A DNA stretch of 6,130 nt. Source: Actinomycetota bacterium (GTDB lineage: Bacteria; Actinomycetota; Actinomycetes; S36-B12; UBA5976). The DNA is taken from assembly GCA_017853815.1 (NCBI GenBank), contig JAFMIT010000097.1:1-6130 (forward strand), given 5' to 3'. Every line of letters begins with the position of its first letter. Position 1 is the first letter of the stretch. The notes under the pieces are model-generated. The model was not told where the DNA came from. It was given only the letters and a program-made list of their open reading frames with translations, and did not search any database. Below are positions 5,206-6,130 of the stretch, piece after piece. The position numbers and the translations under genes are program-made.

Positions 5206-6130
5206 AATCCGTCGTCGATTTTTGTCGTACTTCGAAAAGAACGGCCACACGGTCGTGCCGTCGGCGTCGTTACTCCTCGATGATCCGACGCTCCTGTTTG
5301 TGAACGCTGGAATGGTGCCGTTCAAGCCGTACTTCCTCGGTGAGGCAGCTCCACCGTATGCAACAGCGACGAGCGTCCAGAAGTGCGTCCGTACCCTCGA
5401 CATTGAAGAAGTTGGCAAGACGACGCGACACGCCTCGTTCTTCCAGATGGCTGGCAATTTCTCCTTTGGTGACTATTTCAAAGAGAAGGCGATTCCGTTT
5501 GCCTGGGAATTGCTGACGGGATCAATCGCGGACGGCGGTTTTGGCTTCCCAGAAGAGAAACTGTGGGTAACCGTCTACCAAGATGACGACGAAGCCGAGG
5601 AAATTTGGCATCGCCAAGTTGGCGTTCCGCGCGAACGCATTCAGCGTCGCGGACAAGTCGATAACTTCTGGTCGATGGGCGTACCTGGACCGTGTGGGCC
5701 GTGCTCAGAGATCTATTTCGATCGCGGCCCCGAACACGGACTCGAAGGCGGGCCCGTTGCCGACGAGGATCGCTACCTCGAGGTGTGGAACCTCGTGTTC
5801 ATGCAGTTCGCCCGCGGTGACGGTCCAGGCAAAGAGGGCTACCCAATTCTGGGCGAACTTCCGAACAAGAACATTGACACTGGAATGGGCTTAGAGCGCA
5901 TGGCTGCGCTGCTTCAGGGTGTCGACAACATCTACGAAATTGATACCACCAAAGTCATTCTCGATCGCGCCAGTGGGCTGTCGAAAGTTCAGTACGGTCT
6001 GAACGAGAAGAACGACGTGGCATTGCGAGTTGTCGCCGACCATGCTCGCACGTGCGCCTTCCTGATTGTCGATGGCGTTTTGCCAGGCAATGAAGGACGC
6101 GGATACGTGCTTCGGCGAATCATGCGTCGG
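5192..6130 (+). CDS. alaS: Alanyl-tRNA synthetase, N-terminal catalytic part (3' truncated by window edge)
   Basis: Class II synthetase that charges tRNA-Ala with alanine. The frame runs without a stop from ATG 5192 to the last base, giving 313 residues of a protein that is usually near 880. The start is supported by the strong ribosome binding site and by the family opening 'SAEIRRRFLSYFEKNGHTVVPSASL'. Seen: 'LLFVNAGMVPFKPYFLG', then 'SVQKCVRTLDIEEVGKTTRHASFFQMAGNFSFGDYFK' containing motif 2 (Arg79-His80), 'FWSMGVPGPCGPCSEIYFD', 'ADEDRYLEVWNLVFMQF', and motif 3 IDTGMGLERMAALLQG (GMGLER 231-236). The visible end, 'VVADHARTCAFLIVDGVLPGNEGRGYVLRRIMRR', begins the helical tRNA-recognition region. 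The editing and C-Ala domains lie beyond the window. It overlaps the small membrane protein gene by 14 nt and is the last gene visible in this operon. Confidence 0.97.
   Translation, partial: MESAEIRRRFLSYFEKNGHTVVPSASLLLDDPTLLFVNAGMVPFKPYFLGEAAPPYATATSVQKCVRTLDIEEVGKTTRHASFFQMAGNFSFGDYFKEKAIPFAWELLTGSIADGGFGFPEEKLWVTVYQDDDEAEEIWHRQVGVPRERIQRRGQVDNFWSMGVPGPCGPCSEIYFDRGPEHGLEGGPVADEDRYLEVWNLVFMQFARGDGPGKEGYPILGELPNKNIDTGMGLERMAALLQGVDNIYEIDTTKVILDRASGLSKVQYGLNEKNDVALRVVADHARTCAFLIVDGVLPGNEGRGYVLRRIMRR

Noticed and set aside
5583..5894. Open 103-codon + strand frame inside alaS
   Set aside because: The uninterrupted frame from 5192 to the window end encodes unmistakable AlaRS with motifs 2 and 3; this other frame is a shadow.
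1..6130. Search for tRNA or other RNA genes, CRISPR repeats, insertion sequences, terminators, promoters and horizontally acquired islands
   Set aside because: No intergenic stretch longer than 11 nt exists, no repeats or T-tailed hairpins were seen by eye, and base composition and codon use look uniform across the genes.

Overview
The window is a densely packed, single-strand (+) piece of a chromosomal operon, most likely from an actinobacterium of moderate GC (roughly mid-50s percent judged by eye, not counted). Three things point to Actinobacteria. The tail of the aspartyl-tRNA synthetase has the 'DPLTGAPTPITAQQRKEAGVDA'-type ending familiar from mycobacterial and streptomycete AspRS. The alanyl-tRNA synthetase has an 'ADEDRYLEVWNLVFMQF' stretch. 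The gene neighbourhood (aspS ... rarA - small membrane protein - alaS) is one I recall from that phylum. Class or genus cannot be fixed from the sequence alone; freshwater or marine lineages of intermediate GC would fit.

Layout: (1) the 3' part of aspS, 1-702; (2) a 217-residue predicted lipoprotein of unknown function, 695-1348; (3) a 763-residue divergent FtsH-like membrane AAA+ zinc metalloprotease, 1341-3632; (4) rarA (mgsA), a clamp-loader-like AAA+ ATPase of replication and recombination, 3644-5020; (5) a 62-residue single-pass membrane protein, 5017-5205; (6) the 5' part of alaS, 5192-6130, running off the end. Essentially every base is coding. Four of the five junctions are overlaps (8, 8, 4 and 14 nt) and the fifth is an 11-nt gap, so the genes are probably co-transcribed and largely translationally coupled. 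I see no promoter, terminator, RNA gene, repeat, mobile element or CRISPR array.

How the genes fit together: the two synthetases and RarA are housekeeping enzymes. The part worth attention is the lipoprotein plus FtsH-like pair. The protease keeps the Walker A, Walker B, sensor-1, arginine-finger, HExxH and third zinc-ligand residues, with spacing in the protease half that I recall as matching E. coli FtsH. It differs in having a four-helix-like membrane region, about 65 extra residues between Walker B and sensor 1 (one polar insert and one strongly basic insert), altered pore-loop surroundings and a Cys inside the zinc motif. The lipoprotein gene directly upstream overlaps it by 8 nt, suggesting an extracytoplasmic partner or substrate. 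That functional link is inference from gene order only.
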